A DNA stretch of 64,000 nt from Streptomyces actinomycinicus (GTDB lineage: Bacteria > Actinomycetota > Actinomycetes > Streptomycetales > Streptomycetaceae), in NCBI RefSeq assembly GCF_016741775.1, contig NZ_JAERRK010000019.1, positions 62,001 through 126,000 of the forward strand, in the 5' to 3' direction. The notes under the pieces were generated by a model. The model saw only the letters and a program-made list of their open reading frames with translations, was not told the DNA's origin and did not search any database. Positions 54,995 through 63,274 of this stretch are shown here, one piece after another; within the stretch, counting starts at the first letter, position 1; each line of letters opens with the position of its first letter. Position numbers and translations under genes: made by a program.

Positions 54995-56161
54995 TCAGCC
55001 GCCGTCGGTGACCAGGTCGTCGGGGTCGCCGGCGGGGCGTGCCGGTATGCCCCAGTCCCGGGCGACCGTGTCCGTGTCCGCGCCGGGCCGTGCGGGTCCG
55101 GTGCGGACGGCGGTCGGGGTCGCCGAGAAGCGCGGGGCGGGGGCGGGCTGGGTGATCCCGCCGTGGTCGGTGAAGGTGCCGCGGGCGGCCAGGTGCGGGT
55201 GGTGCGGGGCCTCGCCGAGGCTCAGTACGGGCGCCACGCAGGCGTCGGTGCCCTCGAAGACGGCCGTCCACTCGGCCCGGGTACGGGACTTGAAGGCGGT
55301 GGCGATCCGTTCCCGCAGCTCGCCCCAGCGCGTCCAGTCCTTGTGGGCCGGCGCCAGGTCGTCCAGGGCGAGCAGGTGCAGGAACTCCTCGTAGAACTTT
55401 GCTTCCAGGGCGCCGACCGCCATGTATCCGCCGTCGGCGGTCTCGTAGGTGCCGTAGTAGGGGCAGCCGCCGTCGAGCAGGTTGGCTCCGCGCCGGTCCT
55501 GCCAGCCGCCGGCGGCGAGCATGCCGTGGATCATCGCGGAGAGGTGGGCCGTGCCGTCGACGATGGCGGCGTCGACGACCTGGCCGGCGCCGGTCGTCCG
55601 CGCGTGGTGCAGGGCCGCGAGGACGCCGACGACCAGGTAGAGGCTGCCGCCCGCGTAGTCCCCGAGGAGGTTGGCGGGCACGGCCGGGGGTTCGTCCGGG
55701 CGGCCGATCATGCCGAGCGTGCCGGTGAGCGCGATGTAGGCGACGTCGTGGCCCGCGCGCTGGGCGAGGGGGCCGTCCTGTCCCCAGCCGGTCATGCGGC
55801 CGTAGACCAGGCGTGGGTTGCGGGCGTGGCAGTCCTCGGGGCCGATGCCGAGCCGCTCGGCGACGCCCGGGCGGTAGCCCTCGACCAGGATGTCGGCGCG
55901 CTCGGCGAGGCCGAGGACGCGCGCGGGGCCGTCCGGTGCCTTCAGGTCGATCACGACGGAGCGCTTGTTGCGGTTGGTGACGTCGTACGCCGGGTCGACG
56001 GCGAGGCCCGGGCCGCCCGGCCGGTCCACCCGAACCACGTCGGCGCCCAGGTCGGCCAGCAGCATGGCGGCGAACGGGCCCGGCCCGATGCCGGCCAGTT
56101 CCAGCACCCGCACGCCGGAGAGCGGGCCTGCGCCCGGCGTCGGCGGTCCTGCCGTGGTCAT
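54995..56161 (-). CDS. CaiB/BaiF-type (family III) CoA-transferase / alpha-methylacyl-CoA racemase-like
   Basis: A 388-aa protein of the interlocked-dimer CoA-transferase fold. The N-terminal GVRVLELAGIGPGPFAAMLLADLGADVVRV is characteristic. The usual catalytic Asp lies in NLLGDYAGGS; the ALTGTLGMIG and VVDAAIVDG segments resemble alpha-methylacyl-CoA racemase. As the first gene before the fadAB pair, racemisation of branched acyl-CoA for beta-oxidation is the preferred reading. ATG start with GGGGGCTGG upstream. Confidence 0.88.
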   Translation of the reverse strand: MTTAGPPTPGAGPLSGVRVLELAGIGPGPFAAMLLADLGADVVRVDRPGGPGLAVDPAYDVTNRNKRSVVIDLKAPDGPARVLGLAERADILVEGYRPGVAERLGIGPEDCHARNPRLVYGRMTGWGQDGPLAQRAGHDVAYIALTGTLGMIGRPDEPPAVPANLLGDYAGGSLYLVVGVLAALHHARTTGAGQVVDAAIVDGTAHLSAMIHGMLAAGGWQDRRGANLLDGGCPYYGTYETADGGYMAVGALEAKFYEEFLHLLALDDLAPAHKDWTRWGELRERIATAFKSRTRAEWTAVFEGTDACVAPVLSLGEAPHHPHLAARGTFTDHGGITQPAPAPRFSATPTAVRTGPARPGADTDTVARDWGIPARPAGDPDDLVTDGG

Positions 56162-56719
56162 GCGACCAGCCCCCAAACGTGTGTGACACAACTGATGTAA
56201 CACCGGTGATGCTAGGAACGCCTTCGACCGGACACAAGACCTGAACGAGCAAGCGCTTAGCCAAGTGCCCGTCGAGCCGGTCATCACCCGGGAGAGTGAC
56301 GGACCCCTGGGCCGGCTCCCTCACGTGCGTGCGGGAACGCCGGGAGACGCAGGAGCCGCCGGGAGACGCAGGAGCCGTCGGGACACGCGCAGCCCCCGAG
56401 GCCGCAGGAGCTGCCCGGGAGGCCGACGGGACGCGCGGAGGGCGGGTTCCCCTACGAGGCGGAGGTAGGTCTCCGCTACGAGGCGGAGGCGCCGGTCTGC
56501 GCTACGGGGCGTATCGGGGCGATCGCGTCCGTCGGTCCGACGGTGATCCCCGGCGGGGAGAGCGCGAACGCGTGCGCTTTCTCCCACTTCTTCGGGGCAT
56601 TCCCGGCCACGGCCACCGCTGCCTCCAGGCTGGTCGTCGGACTGCGCACACCTCACGCTAGCCTCAGCCACCGACAGCGGCGCGGGCTGCGCGACGGGCC
56701 GCACGAACCAAGGGGTGTC
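56162..56719. other. 558-bp non-coding region between divergent genes
   Basis: It holds the promoter for the leftward fatty-acid operon, with an inverted repeat GTGTGAC/GTAACAC (56181-56187, 56197-56203) and CACCGGTG (56201-56208) close to that start. Further right are a 19-bp-period repeat of CGGGAGACGCAGGAGCCG (56341-56358 and 56360-56377), two copies of CTACGAGGCGGAGG, and a 7-bp inverted repeat at 56529-56543. No gene with a ribosome site was seen. Confidence 0.5.
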
Positions 56720-57898
56720 ATGAGCAGGCTGAACCGGACGCAACGTCCCTACGACCTGGTGCTCTTCGGAGCCACGGGATTCGTCGGCACGCTCACGGCG
56801 CAGTACCTCGCCGCGCATGCGCCGCAGAACCTGCGCTGGGCGGTCGCCGGCCGCGACGAACGCAGGCTGGAACAGCTGCGCGAACAGTTGCCCGGCGGCA
56901 CCGGCGTCGGCGTCCTGCGCGCCGACGTGGCCGAACCGGACACCCTGCGCGCCCTCGCCGACCACGCGCGCGTGGTCGCCACGACCGTGGGCCCGTACGT
57001 GCTGCACGGCGAGGCGCTCGTCGCCGCCTGTGCCGACGCCGGTACCGACTATCTGGACCTCACCGGTGAGCCGGAGTTCGTCGACCTGATGTACGTACGG
57101 CACGACGCACGCGCGCGTGAGACCGGCGCCCGTCTGGTGCATGCCTGCGGCTTCGACTCCGTACCGCACGACCTGGGCGCGTACTTCACCGTCCGGCAGC
57201 TGCCGGAGGGCGTTCCGCTGACCGTGGACGGCTATGTGACCGTCGACGCGGCCTTCTCCGGCGGCACCCTCGCCTCGGCGCTGAACCAGATGGGCCGCGG
57301 ACGGCGGATGCTGGCCGCCGCGCGTGAGCGGGCCCGGCACGAACCACGGCTGCTGGGCCGCCGGGTGACGGCGCCGGCGGGCGCGCCGAAGTTCGCCGGC
57401 GAGGTCGGCGCGTGGGCGCTGCCGCTGCCGACCATCGACCCGCGGATCGTCTGCCGTTCGGCACGCGCGCTGGAGCGGTACGGCCCGGACTTCCGCTACC
57501 GGCACTACGCCGCCGTGAAGCACCTGCCGGTCGCCCTCGGCGGCGTCGCCGCCGTCGGCGCGGTGACCGCCGCGGCCCAGCTGCCGCCCGCGCGGCGCTG
57601 GCTGTCGGCCCGGCTCGCGCCGGGCGACGGACCGAGCGCCGAGAGGCGCGCGAAGAGCTGGTTCACCGTGCGCTTCGTCGGTGCGGGCGGCGGTCGGCGC
57701 GTGTTCACCGAGGTCGCCGGCGGCGATCCCGGATACGACGAGACGGCGAAGATGTTCGCCGAGGCGGCCCTGTGCCTGGCCTTCGACGACCTCCCGCAGA
57801 CGGCCGGTCAGGTCACCACGGCCCAGGCGATGGGCGACGCCCTGACCGCACGCCTGCGCGCCGCCGGGATCACCTTCCGGGTGGCGGCGGAAAGCTAG
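56720..57898 (+). CDS. Saccharopine-dehydrogenase-like / trans-acting enoyl reductase family protein
   Basis: A 392-aa Rossmann-fold protein: DLVLFGATGFVGTLTAQYLA is the NAD(P) loop, followed by DYLDLTGEPEFV and HACGFDSVPHDLG. The mycobacterial homologue acts as a trans enoyl reductase in phenolic-glycolipid synthesis; the Streptomyces role is unknown. ATG at 56720 follows AAGGGG; the longer in-frame extension to 56543 lacks support. Its end overlaps the convergent nfi gene by 29 bp. Confidence 0.85.
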   Translation: MSRLNRTQRPYDLVLFGATGFVGTLTAQYLAAHAPQNLRWAVAGRDERRLEQLREQLPGGTGVGVLRADVAEPDTLRALADHARVVATTVGPYVLHGEALVAACADAGTDYLDLTGEPEFVDLMYVRHDARARETGARLVHACGFDSVPHDLGAYFTVRQLPEGVPLTVDGYVTVDAAFSGGTLASALNQMGRGRRMLAAARERARHEPRLLGRRVTAPAGAPKFAGEVGAWALPLPTIDPRIVCRSARALERYGPDFRYRHYAAVKHLPVALGGVAAVGAVTAAAQLPPARRWLSARLAPGDGPSAERRAKSWFTVRFVGAGGGRRVFTEVAGGDPGYDETAKMFAEAALCLAFDDLPQTAGQVTTAQAMGDALTARLRAAGITFRVAAES

Positions 57899-58580
57899 CG
57901 GCGTCCCGCAGGGCCTGCCGGCACAGGGCGTCCGCCCGGCGGGTGGTCTCCGGCAGGCGGAACCGCGGGGTCAGTGCCAGGGTGTGCGCCACCGCGCCGG
58001 CCAGGCCGACCCGGTGGCCGACGGAGACGAAGACCGGCTTGACGCCGTCCCGGGTGCGCAGGGCGCGCCCGACCTCCTCGGCGCCGGCGAGCAGCGGCGC
58101 GGAACCGCCCCGCGCCGGCCCCGGGTCGTCGTAGGTGAAGGTGAACGGGTTCTTGGCCACGCCGATCGTCGGCAGGCCGGTGAGCACGCCCAGGTGGCTC
58201 GCCAGGCCGAAGCGGCGCGGGTGGGCGAGCCCGTAGCCGTCGCACACGACCAGACCGGGCGGGCAGGGCAGCCGGTCCAGGGCCGCCAGCACGGCCGGGA
58301 TCTCGCGGAAGGCGAGGAGCCCGGGCACGTAGGGGAAGGAGACCCGGCCGACGGCCGTCGCCTCCCCCACGACGTCCAGCGTCGTGGCGTCCAGCACGAC
58401 GGCCGCAGCCGCGACTAGGTCCAGGGCGTCGTCGTAGGCGACGTCCACCCCGGTGACGAGGCCCGTGCCGGGCGGTGGCCCGGGTTCGTCCAGCACCACC
58501 CGCCCGCGCAGCTCGTCCTGGACGGTGCGGGCCTCTTCCTCGGTCGCGGGCCAGCCCGCGGGTACGCCGACGATCGTCAT
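57870..58580 (-). CDS. nfi: Endonuclease V (deoxyinosine 3'-endonuclease)
   Basis: A 236-aa RNase H-fold nuclease. The family motifs VDVAY (metal Asp), PYVPGLLAFREIP, CDGYGLAHPRRFGLASHLGV and IGVAKNPF are all present. It nicks DNA one base 3' of deoxyinosine and starts repair of deaminated adenine. TACAGT (minus of 58589-58594) is 8 nt before the ATG, suggesting a leaderless mRNA. Divergent from the YCII gene with only 60 bp between starts. Confidence 0.93.
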   Translation of the reverse strand: MTIVGVPAGWPATEEEARTVQDELRGRVVLDEPGPPPGTGLVTGVDVAYDDALDLVAAAAVVLDATTLDVVGEATAVGRVSFPYVPGLLAFREIPAVLAALDRLPCPPGLVVCDGYGLAHPRRFGLASHLGVLTGLPTIGVAKNPFTFTYDDPGPARGGSAPLLAGAEEVGRALRTRDGVKPVFVSVGHRVGLAGAVAHTLALTPRFRLPETTRRADALCRQALRDAASFPPPPGR

Positions 58581-58640
58581 GATCCGTGACTGTACGGGCC
58601 CTTGACGGACCGTCCGCCCGGCGGGGGTAGGCTCGCGATC

Positions 58641-58937
58641 ATGTTCGTGTTGGAGCTGACCTACACCGCCCCGCTCGAGGCCGTGGACGCCGTCCTGCCG
58701 GACCATGTGGTCTGGCTGGAGGAGCAGTACGAGAAGGGCTTCTTCCTGGCTTCGGGACGCAAGAACCCCCGCGACGGCGGGGTGATCCTGGCCGTCGCGG
58801 GGGACCGCGCCCGCATCGAGGAACTCGTCGCGGGCGACCCGTTCACCGTCGCCGGCGTGTGCGCCTACCGCATCACGGAGTTCATCGCCACGAAGACGGC
58901 CCCCGAGCTGGCGCGGTACCGGCAGACGCTCGGCTGA
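58641..58937 (+). CDS. YCII-domain protein
   Basis: A 98-aa protein with the YCII ferredoxin-like fold and its conserved His-Asp pair (DHVVWLEEQYEKGFFLASGR) that forms a pseudo-active site. Family members are small dehalogenase- or EthD-like enzymes or partners of sigma factors; no substrate is evident. TAGGCT (58628-58633) is 7 nt before the ATG, predicting a leaderless mRNA. Confidence 0.85.
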   Translation: MFVLELTYTAPLEAVDAVLPDHVVWLEEQYEKGFFLASGRKNPRDGGVILAVAGDRARIEELVAGDPFTVAGVCAYRITEFIATKTAPELARYRQTLG

Positions 58938-58947
58938 GCCCGGGGGC

Positions 58948-59286
58948 TCAGCCCTTCTTGGCGTTCAGCGCACGCTGCAGCTGATCCTTGTTCATGTTCG
59001 AGCGGCCCTCGATGCCGCGTTGCTTGGCCTCGTTGTACAGCTGGTCTCGGGTCGGGCCCTGTGAACCGGCCCGGTTGCCCGACCGCTGACCGCCACGCCT
59101 GCTCGACGACATGTCCTGGGTCGAGCTGCGGCTGGCGGTCTTGGACTCGCCCGAGCGGGCACGTTCCTTGTTCACGGTCCGCGCGGCGATCTCCTTGGCA
59201 CGTCCAGCGCTCTCGCCCCGGTCCTGTGCGCTCTGCTTGATGTGCTCGTACTGACGTTCGCGCTTGGGGCTGGAACCGGCTGGCAT
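58948..59286 (-). CDS. 112-aa basic protein, Rho-N/plasmid-stabilisation-like
   Basis: A short, highly charged, Ser/Arg/Lys-rich protein. The C-terminal 35 residues (TRDQLYNEAKQRGIEGRSNMNKDQLQRAL region) form a SAP/Rho N-terminal-like helix-extended-helix motif that could bind nucleic acid. AAGGAAGGGAG precedes the ATG. It is often annotated as plasmid stabilisation protein in Streptomyces; no real function is known. The central region is disordered. Confidence 0.82.
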   Translation of the reverse strand: MPAGSSPKRERQYEHIKQSAQDRGESAGRAKEIAARTVNKERARSGESKTASRSSTQDMSSSRRGGQRSGNRAGSQGPTRDQLYNEAKQRGIEGRSNMNKDQLQRALNAKKG

Positions 59287-59341
59287 GATCGCTCCCTTCC
59301 TTTGCGGCAGGGGACGAGTACCCGCGTTCCGGGCACTTAGC

Positions 59342-60460
59342 TCACCGTTCCAGTCGTGCCACTCTTCCCCGCTCTCCGGCGGCCCAGCAGCTCAGGTCGG
59401 GCGTGCAGGCCACGGTGTCGTACGAGCCGGGGTCGATCGTCCGCCAGCTGCGGCCGCCGTCGGTGGTGAGGTCGGTGCCGGCCGGGCCGACGGCCAGGGC
59501 GGCGCCGCGGCTGTGCGGGAGCCAGGCGGCACCGGAGCGGTACGCGGGGGGCGGGGTGGCGGCCGGCCGCCAGGTACGGCCGCCGTCGGCGGTGACCGCG
59601 GCGGCCTGCGGCGAGGACTCGCCGGGGCGGTAGTCGCCGCCGACCGCGATGCCGTGGGTACGGTCGCGGAAGGCGAGCGCGAAGACGCCCCGCGCCGGAT
59701 CGCCCGCCGGGACCGGCGTGTCGGCGGCCGTCCAGGTCCGGCCGCGGTCCGCGGAGTGCAGCACGCGCGCGTGGGCGGCCCCGCCGGTGGCCAGCCAGAC
59801 GTCCTTCGGGCCGGAGGTGACCAGGCACTGGCCGCTCGCGGCGAAGCCCGCCTCGCCCTCCAGGGCGGGCGGCATGCCGTCCGAGGGCAGGACGCGCCAG
59901 GAGCGTCCGCCGTCGGCGGTGGACAGGATGCGGAACCTCCCGTCCACGGGGTCGCCCATGGCGAGGCCGTGGCGTCGGTCGAAGAAGGCCAGGCAGTCGT
60001 AGAAGGCCTTCGGGTCGGTGTTGCGGAAGGACTCCGTCCAGGTCGTCCCGCCGTCGTCGGTGCGGTACACCCGGGACGCCTCGCCCTCGCCGATGGCCAG
60101 CACCACCGCGCGCCGCGCGTCGAACGCCTCGACGTCCCGGAACTGCACGTCGGCCGCGCCGGGCGGAGAGACGTTCCGCCAGTTCGCGCCGCCGTCCGTG
60201 GTGCGCAGGACCGTGCCGCCGGTGCCGGCCAGCCACGCGGTGTGCCGGTCCACGGCCGCGAGCCCCCGGAAGCGGACCTGCGGGGTGCCGGAGTCCTTCG
60301 GTGCCCAGTGCACTCCTGCCCCGACTTCACTCGCCGGCCCGGCCGGCCGGGCCGCGGCCGCCGGGACCGTCAGTGCGGCCAGTGCCGCCCCGCACGCCGC
60401 CCCCGTCGCCATCAGCTTGCCGGCCCGTCCCCCGCGTCGCGTGCTCCCCAAGCGCCTCAT
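59342..60460 (-). CDS. Secreted BNR/YCF48-like beta-propeller protein
   Basis: A 372-aa protein with a signal peptide (to about residue 37, ending AAAA) and six or seven Asp-box repeats of the type TTDGGANW, TDDGGTTW, TADGGRSW, TADGGRTW and TTDGGRSW, which form a beta-propeller. No glycosidase catalytic set is seen, so a binding or scaffold role is likelier than sialidase activity. ATG at 60460; TAGCTT on the minus strand (60469-60474) lies 8 nt upstream, so the mRNA may be leaderless. Confidence 0.85.
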   Translation of the reverse strand: MRRLGSTRRGGRAGKLMATGAACGAALAALTVPAAAARPAGPASEVGAGVHWAPKDSGTPQVRFRGLAAVDRHTAWLAGTGGTVLRTTDGGANWRNVSPPGAADVQFRDVEAFDARRAVVLAIGEGEASRVYRTDDGGTTWTESFRNTDPKAFYDCLAFFDRRHGLAMGDPVDGRFRILSTADGGRSWRVLPSDGMPPALEGEAGFAASGQCLVTSGPKDVWLATGGAAHARVLHSADRGRTWTAADTPVPAGDPARGVFALAFRDRTHGIAVGGDYRPGESSPQAAAVTADGGRTWRPAATPPPAYRSGAAWLPHSRGAALAVGPAGTDLTTDGGRSWRTIDPGSYDTVACTPDLSCWAAGERGRVARLER

Positions 60461-60761
60461 GGCGGGCGAAGCTAGTCCACTCCCCCGGCGCCGTCCAGAG
60501 GACCACCCCGCGGGCCCTCGCACCGCGGTCGCCGGCGTGGTGCCGGTCGGCCGCCGGGGCGACCGGGCCGCCGCCCGCCTGCGGGCCGCATGCCGCCGGC
60601 AGCGGAAAGCGAACGGGGACGGCCGCACGGCCCTCGTGCATGAAGGCGGTGACCGAGGTCACTCGTTCCCCGTGTGCACGCATCGGCCGTTTCCGTCGTC
60701 TCTTCCGTTGCCGGGTGTCGCACATCCGGCCGTAGTCCAGCCGTCACGAGGGAGCAAGGCG
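60461..60761. other. 301-bp divergent promoter region upstream of ssgD
   Basis: It separates the BNR gene (leftward, leaderless-type -10 at 60469-60474) from ssgD (rightward). I see no other gene and no consensus promoter for ssgD. Confidence 0.5.
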
Positions 60762-61178
60762 TTGTCCACCGTCATCGAGCAGCCGGTAGAGGCCCGTCTC
60801 GTCGCCGCAGCCCCGCGCATGCCGAGCATTCCCGCCACGCTGCGCTACGACCGGCGCGACCCGTTCGCCGTCCGCATGACCTTCCCCGCCCCGGCCACCC
60901 TGGAGGGCGTCGAGGTGTGCTGGACGTTCTCCCGGGAGCTGCTGGCGGCCGGGCTGCACGGCCCCGAGGGCCACGGCGACGTGCGCGTGCGGCCGTACGG
61001 GTACGACCGCACGGTGCTGGAGTTCCACGCCCCCGAGGGCACCGCGATCGTGCACGTGCGCTCCGGTGAGATACGCCGGTTCCTGGAGGCGGCCGGCGAG
61101 CTGGTGCCCGTCGGCCTCGAACACCTCCAGCTGGACCTCGACCACGACCTGGCCGAGCTGATGCGGGACGCCTGCTGA
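60762..61178 (+). CDS. ssgD: SsgA-like protein SsgD
   Basis: A 138-aa SALP-family protein, specific to morphologically complex actinomycetes. The sequence begins MSTVIEQPVEARLV and has the family's FAVRMTFPAPATLEGVEVCWTFSRELL and LQLDLDHDLAELM segments. I recognise it as SsgD, which affects wall integrity during sporulation in S. coelicolor. TTG start with GGGAG about 8 nt upstream; no other in-frame start matches the family length. Confidence 0.93.
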   Translation: MSTVIEQPVEARLVAAAPRMPSIPATLRYDRRDPFAVRMTFPAPATLEGVEVCWTFSRELLAAGLHGPEGHGDVRVRPYGYDRTVLEFHAPEGTAIVHVRSGEIRRFLEAAGELVPVGLEHLQLDLDHDLAELMRDAC

Positions 61179-61251
61179 GCGCTCCGCGCGCGTGAGGAGC
61201 GTGGTCGGCCGTCCGTGCCGCCGGGTCCGGAAGCGTCCCGCCGTTAATTCG

Positions 61252-61280
61252 TTGACACCCCTCCCCCGCCCTCGTACGGT
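61252..61280 (+). promoter_or_regulatory. Consensus promoter of the ABC-F leader
   Basis: TTGACA (61252-61257), a 17-bp spacer and TACGGT (61275-61280) give a near-perfect principal-sigma promoter. The start near 61287 leaves an untranslated leader of about 218 nt before the ABC-F ATG, with the uORF and hairpins described next. Confidence 0.85.
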
Positions 61281-61317
61281 GTACAGCGGTTCTGTTGCCG
61301 TCGATTGGAGAAGGACG

Positions 61318-61329
61318 TTGCTCGTCTGA
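61318..61329 (+). CDS. Three-codon uORF (Met-Leu-Val) in the ABC-F leader
   Basis: TTG CTC GTC TGA is preceded by GGAGAAGGAC at ideal spacing, so ribosomes should load here. Such minimal uORFs are used in leader-peptide attenuation of ABC-F genes in Streptomyces, where an antibiotic-stalled ribosome on the uORF alters downstream folding. Whether this one works so is inference. Confidence 0.65.
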   Translation: MLV

Positions 61330-61356
61330 GGTTCTGGGACATCGCGTCGCACCTGT

Positions 61357-61414
61357 GAGGTGTACGCGGCGTACGACCTCGGCGTCCGAGCCGTCCTCCG
61401 GCACAGGCCTTTTT
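61357..61414 (+). terminator. Attenuator hairpins and T-run upstream of the ABC-F gene
   Basis: GAGGT-GTACG (61357-61366) pairs with CGTAC-g-ACCTC (61370-61380). An alternative pair CACCT/AGGTG (61350-61354, 61358-61362) would exclude it. A second small stem CTCGG/CCGAG (61378-61382, 61386-61390) and TTTTT (61410-61414) follow. Competing stems before a T-run and after a uORF are the layout of transcription attenuation. Confidence 0.6.
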
Positions 61415-61504
61415 CATGGCCGCCTCCGTGCCCAGACCCTTCGGTTTCCGCCTCGCGGTGTCTCACACGCGTCCACCGACCCCACGCACCCTCGCGAGGC
61501 GCCC

Positions 61505-63130
61505 ATGTCTGCATCCCTCACCTGCACGTCCCTGTCCTTCACCTGGCCGGACGGCACCACCGTCTTCGACGGCCTCGACATCGCCTTCGGCCCCGGCCGC
61601 ACCGGGCTCGTCGGCGTCAACGGGTCGGGCAAATCCACCCTGCTGAAGCTGCTGGCCGGGGAACTGACACCGGCCGACGGCAGCGTCAAGGCGGCCGGCG
61701 AGATCGGCTGCCTCCCGCAGAACGTCACGCTCGACACCACACTCCGCGTCGACCAGGCACTCGGCATCGCCGAACGGCGGGCCGCGCTGCACGCCATCGA
61801 GGCGGGGGACGTCGCCGAGGAGCACTTCGAGACGGTCGGCGACGACTGGGACGTCGAGGAGCGCGCCCTGGTCACCCTCGGCGAACTCGGCCTCGGCCAC
61901 ATCGGCCTCGACCGGACGGTCGGCGAGGTCTCGGGCGGTGAGTCGGTGCTGCTGCGGCTCGCCGCACTGCTCCTGCGCCGCCCGGACGTCCTGCTCCTGG
62001 ACGAGCCCACCAACAACCTCGACCTGTACGCACGCCGGCGGCTGTACCAGGCCGTCGCCTCCTGGCCGGGCGTCCTGGTGGTGGTCTCCCACGACCGGGA
62101 ACTGCTCGACCTGGTCGACCAGATCGCGGAGCTGCACTCCGGGGAGGTCACCTGGTACGGCGGCAACTTCTCGGCCTACGAGGAGGCTCTGGCCGTCGAG
62201 CAGGAGGCGGCCGAGCGGATGGTCCGCGTCGCCGAGGCCGATGTGCGCAAGCAGAAGCGCGAACTGGCCGACGCGCAGGTCAAGCTGGCCCGGCGCAAGC
62301 GGTACGGGCAGAAGATGTGGGACTCCAAGCGCGAACCGAAGATCGTCATGGGCGCCCGCAAACGCGCCGCCCAGGAGTCCGCCGGCAAGCACCGCATCAT
62401 GCACGAGGAGCGGCTCGCCGAGGCGCGGGAGCGCCTGGACGAGGCGGCGGAGGCCGTACGGGACGACGACGAGATCCGCGTCGACCTGCCGTTCACGGCC
62501 GTGCCGCCCGGCCGCCAGGTGCTCACCCTGGAGCAGCTCGACATGGTCCACCACGCGCGGGTGGAGGGCATCCTCGATCTGCGGGGCCCGGAGCGGATCG
62601 CGCTCGTCGGCCGCAACGGCGCCGGCAAGACGACGCTGCTGCGGACCGTCGCCGGGGAGTTGGCGCCGCTGGCGGGCTCGGCGACGGTGCACGTTCCGGT
62701 GCGGTTCCTGCCCCAGCGGCTGGACGTGCTGGACGACGACCGGACGGTCGCCGAGAACGTGGCCCGGTTCGCGCCCGGCGCCACCAACAACCGGATCCGC
62801 GCGCGGCTGGCCCGCTTCCTGTTCCGGGGCGGGCGTGCCGACCAGAAGGCGGGCACGCTCTCGGGCGGTGAGCGGTTCCGGGCGGCCCTGGCCGCGCTGA
62901 TGCTCGCCGAACCCGCGCCCCAGCTGCTGTTGCTCGACGAGCCGACCAACAACCTCGACATGGCGAGCGTCCGGCAGCTGACCTCGGCGCTGGAGTCGTA
63001 CGAGGGAGCCCTGATCGTGGCCAGTCACGACCTGCCGTTCCTGGAGTCCGTCGGGATCACCCGGTGGCTGCTGATGGAGGGAGGAGAGCTGAAGGAGACG
63101 ACGCCCGAGGCGCTCGCGGATCCGGCCTGA
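61505..63130 (+). CDS. ABC-F family ATPase, antibiotic-resistance type candidate
   Basis: A 541-aa twin-ABC protein without membrane parts. Walker A motifs are GVNGSGKSTLL and GRNGAGKTTLL, signatures are VSGGE and LSGGE, and both Walker B segments read LLLDEPTNNLD. The linker region is Arg/Lys-rich (QVKLARRKRYGQKMWDSKR). ABC-F proteins at this genomic position in Streptomyces, next to ssgD, belong to the group induced by ribosome-targeting drugs. GAGG lies 6 nt before the ATG. Regulation by the leader uORF and attenuator is likely. Confidence 0.92.
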   Translation: MSASLTCTSLSFTWPDGTTVFDGLDIAFGPGRTGLVGVNGSGKSTLLKLLAGELTPADGSVKAAGEIGCLPQNVTLDTTLRVDQALGIAERRAALHAIEAGDVAEEHFETVGDDWDVEERALVTLGELGLGHIGLDRTVGEVSGGESVLLRLAALLLRRPDVLLLDEPTNNLDLYARRRLYQAVASWPGVLVVVSHDRELLDLVDQIAELHSGEVTWYGGNFSAYEEALAVEQEAAERMVRVAEADVRKQKRELADAQVKLARRKRYGQKMWDSKREPKIVMGARKRAAQESAGKHRIMHEERLAEARERLDEAAEAVRDDDEIRVDLPFTAVPPGRQVLTLEQLDMVHHARVEGILDLRGPERIALVGRNGAGKTTLLRTVAGELAPLAGSATVHVPVRFLPQRLDVLDDDRTVAENVARFAPGATNNRIRARLARFLFRGGRADQKAGTLSGGERFRAALAALMLAEPAPQLLLLDEPTNNLDMASVRQLTSALESYEGALIVASHDLPFLESVGITRWLLMEGGELKETTPEALADPA

Positions 63131-63274
63131 CCGGCCCCGGCGGGGGTCTCAGGAGGGGCACGGCCTGGCAACGAGGGTTTTGTCCTGGCCGGAGTGCCCT
63201 GCATGATGGCGGACCGGTGCCGTATCGGCGGCACCGGAAGCCGCACCTCGACCGACAGCTCCGAAAGGTCCCTC

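Noticed and set aside
61416..61646. ATG-initiated open frame after the attenuator T-run
   Set aside because: No ribosome site and it overlaps the start of the ABC-F gene in another frame; the encoded sequence looks like shadow coding.
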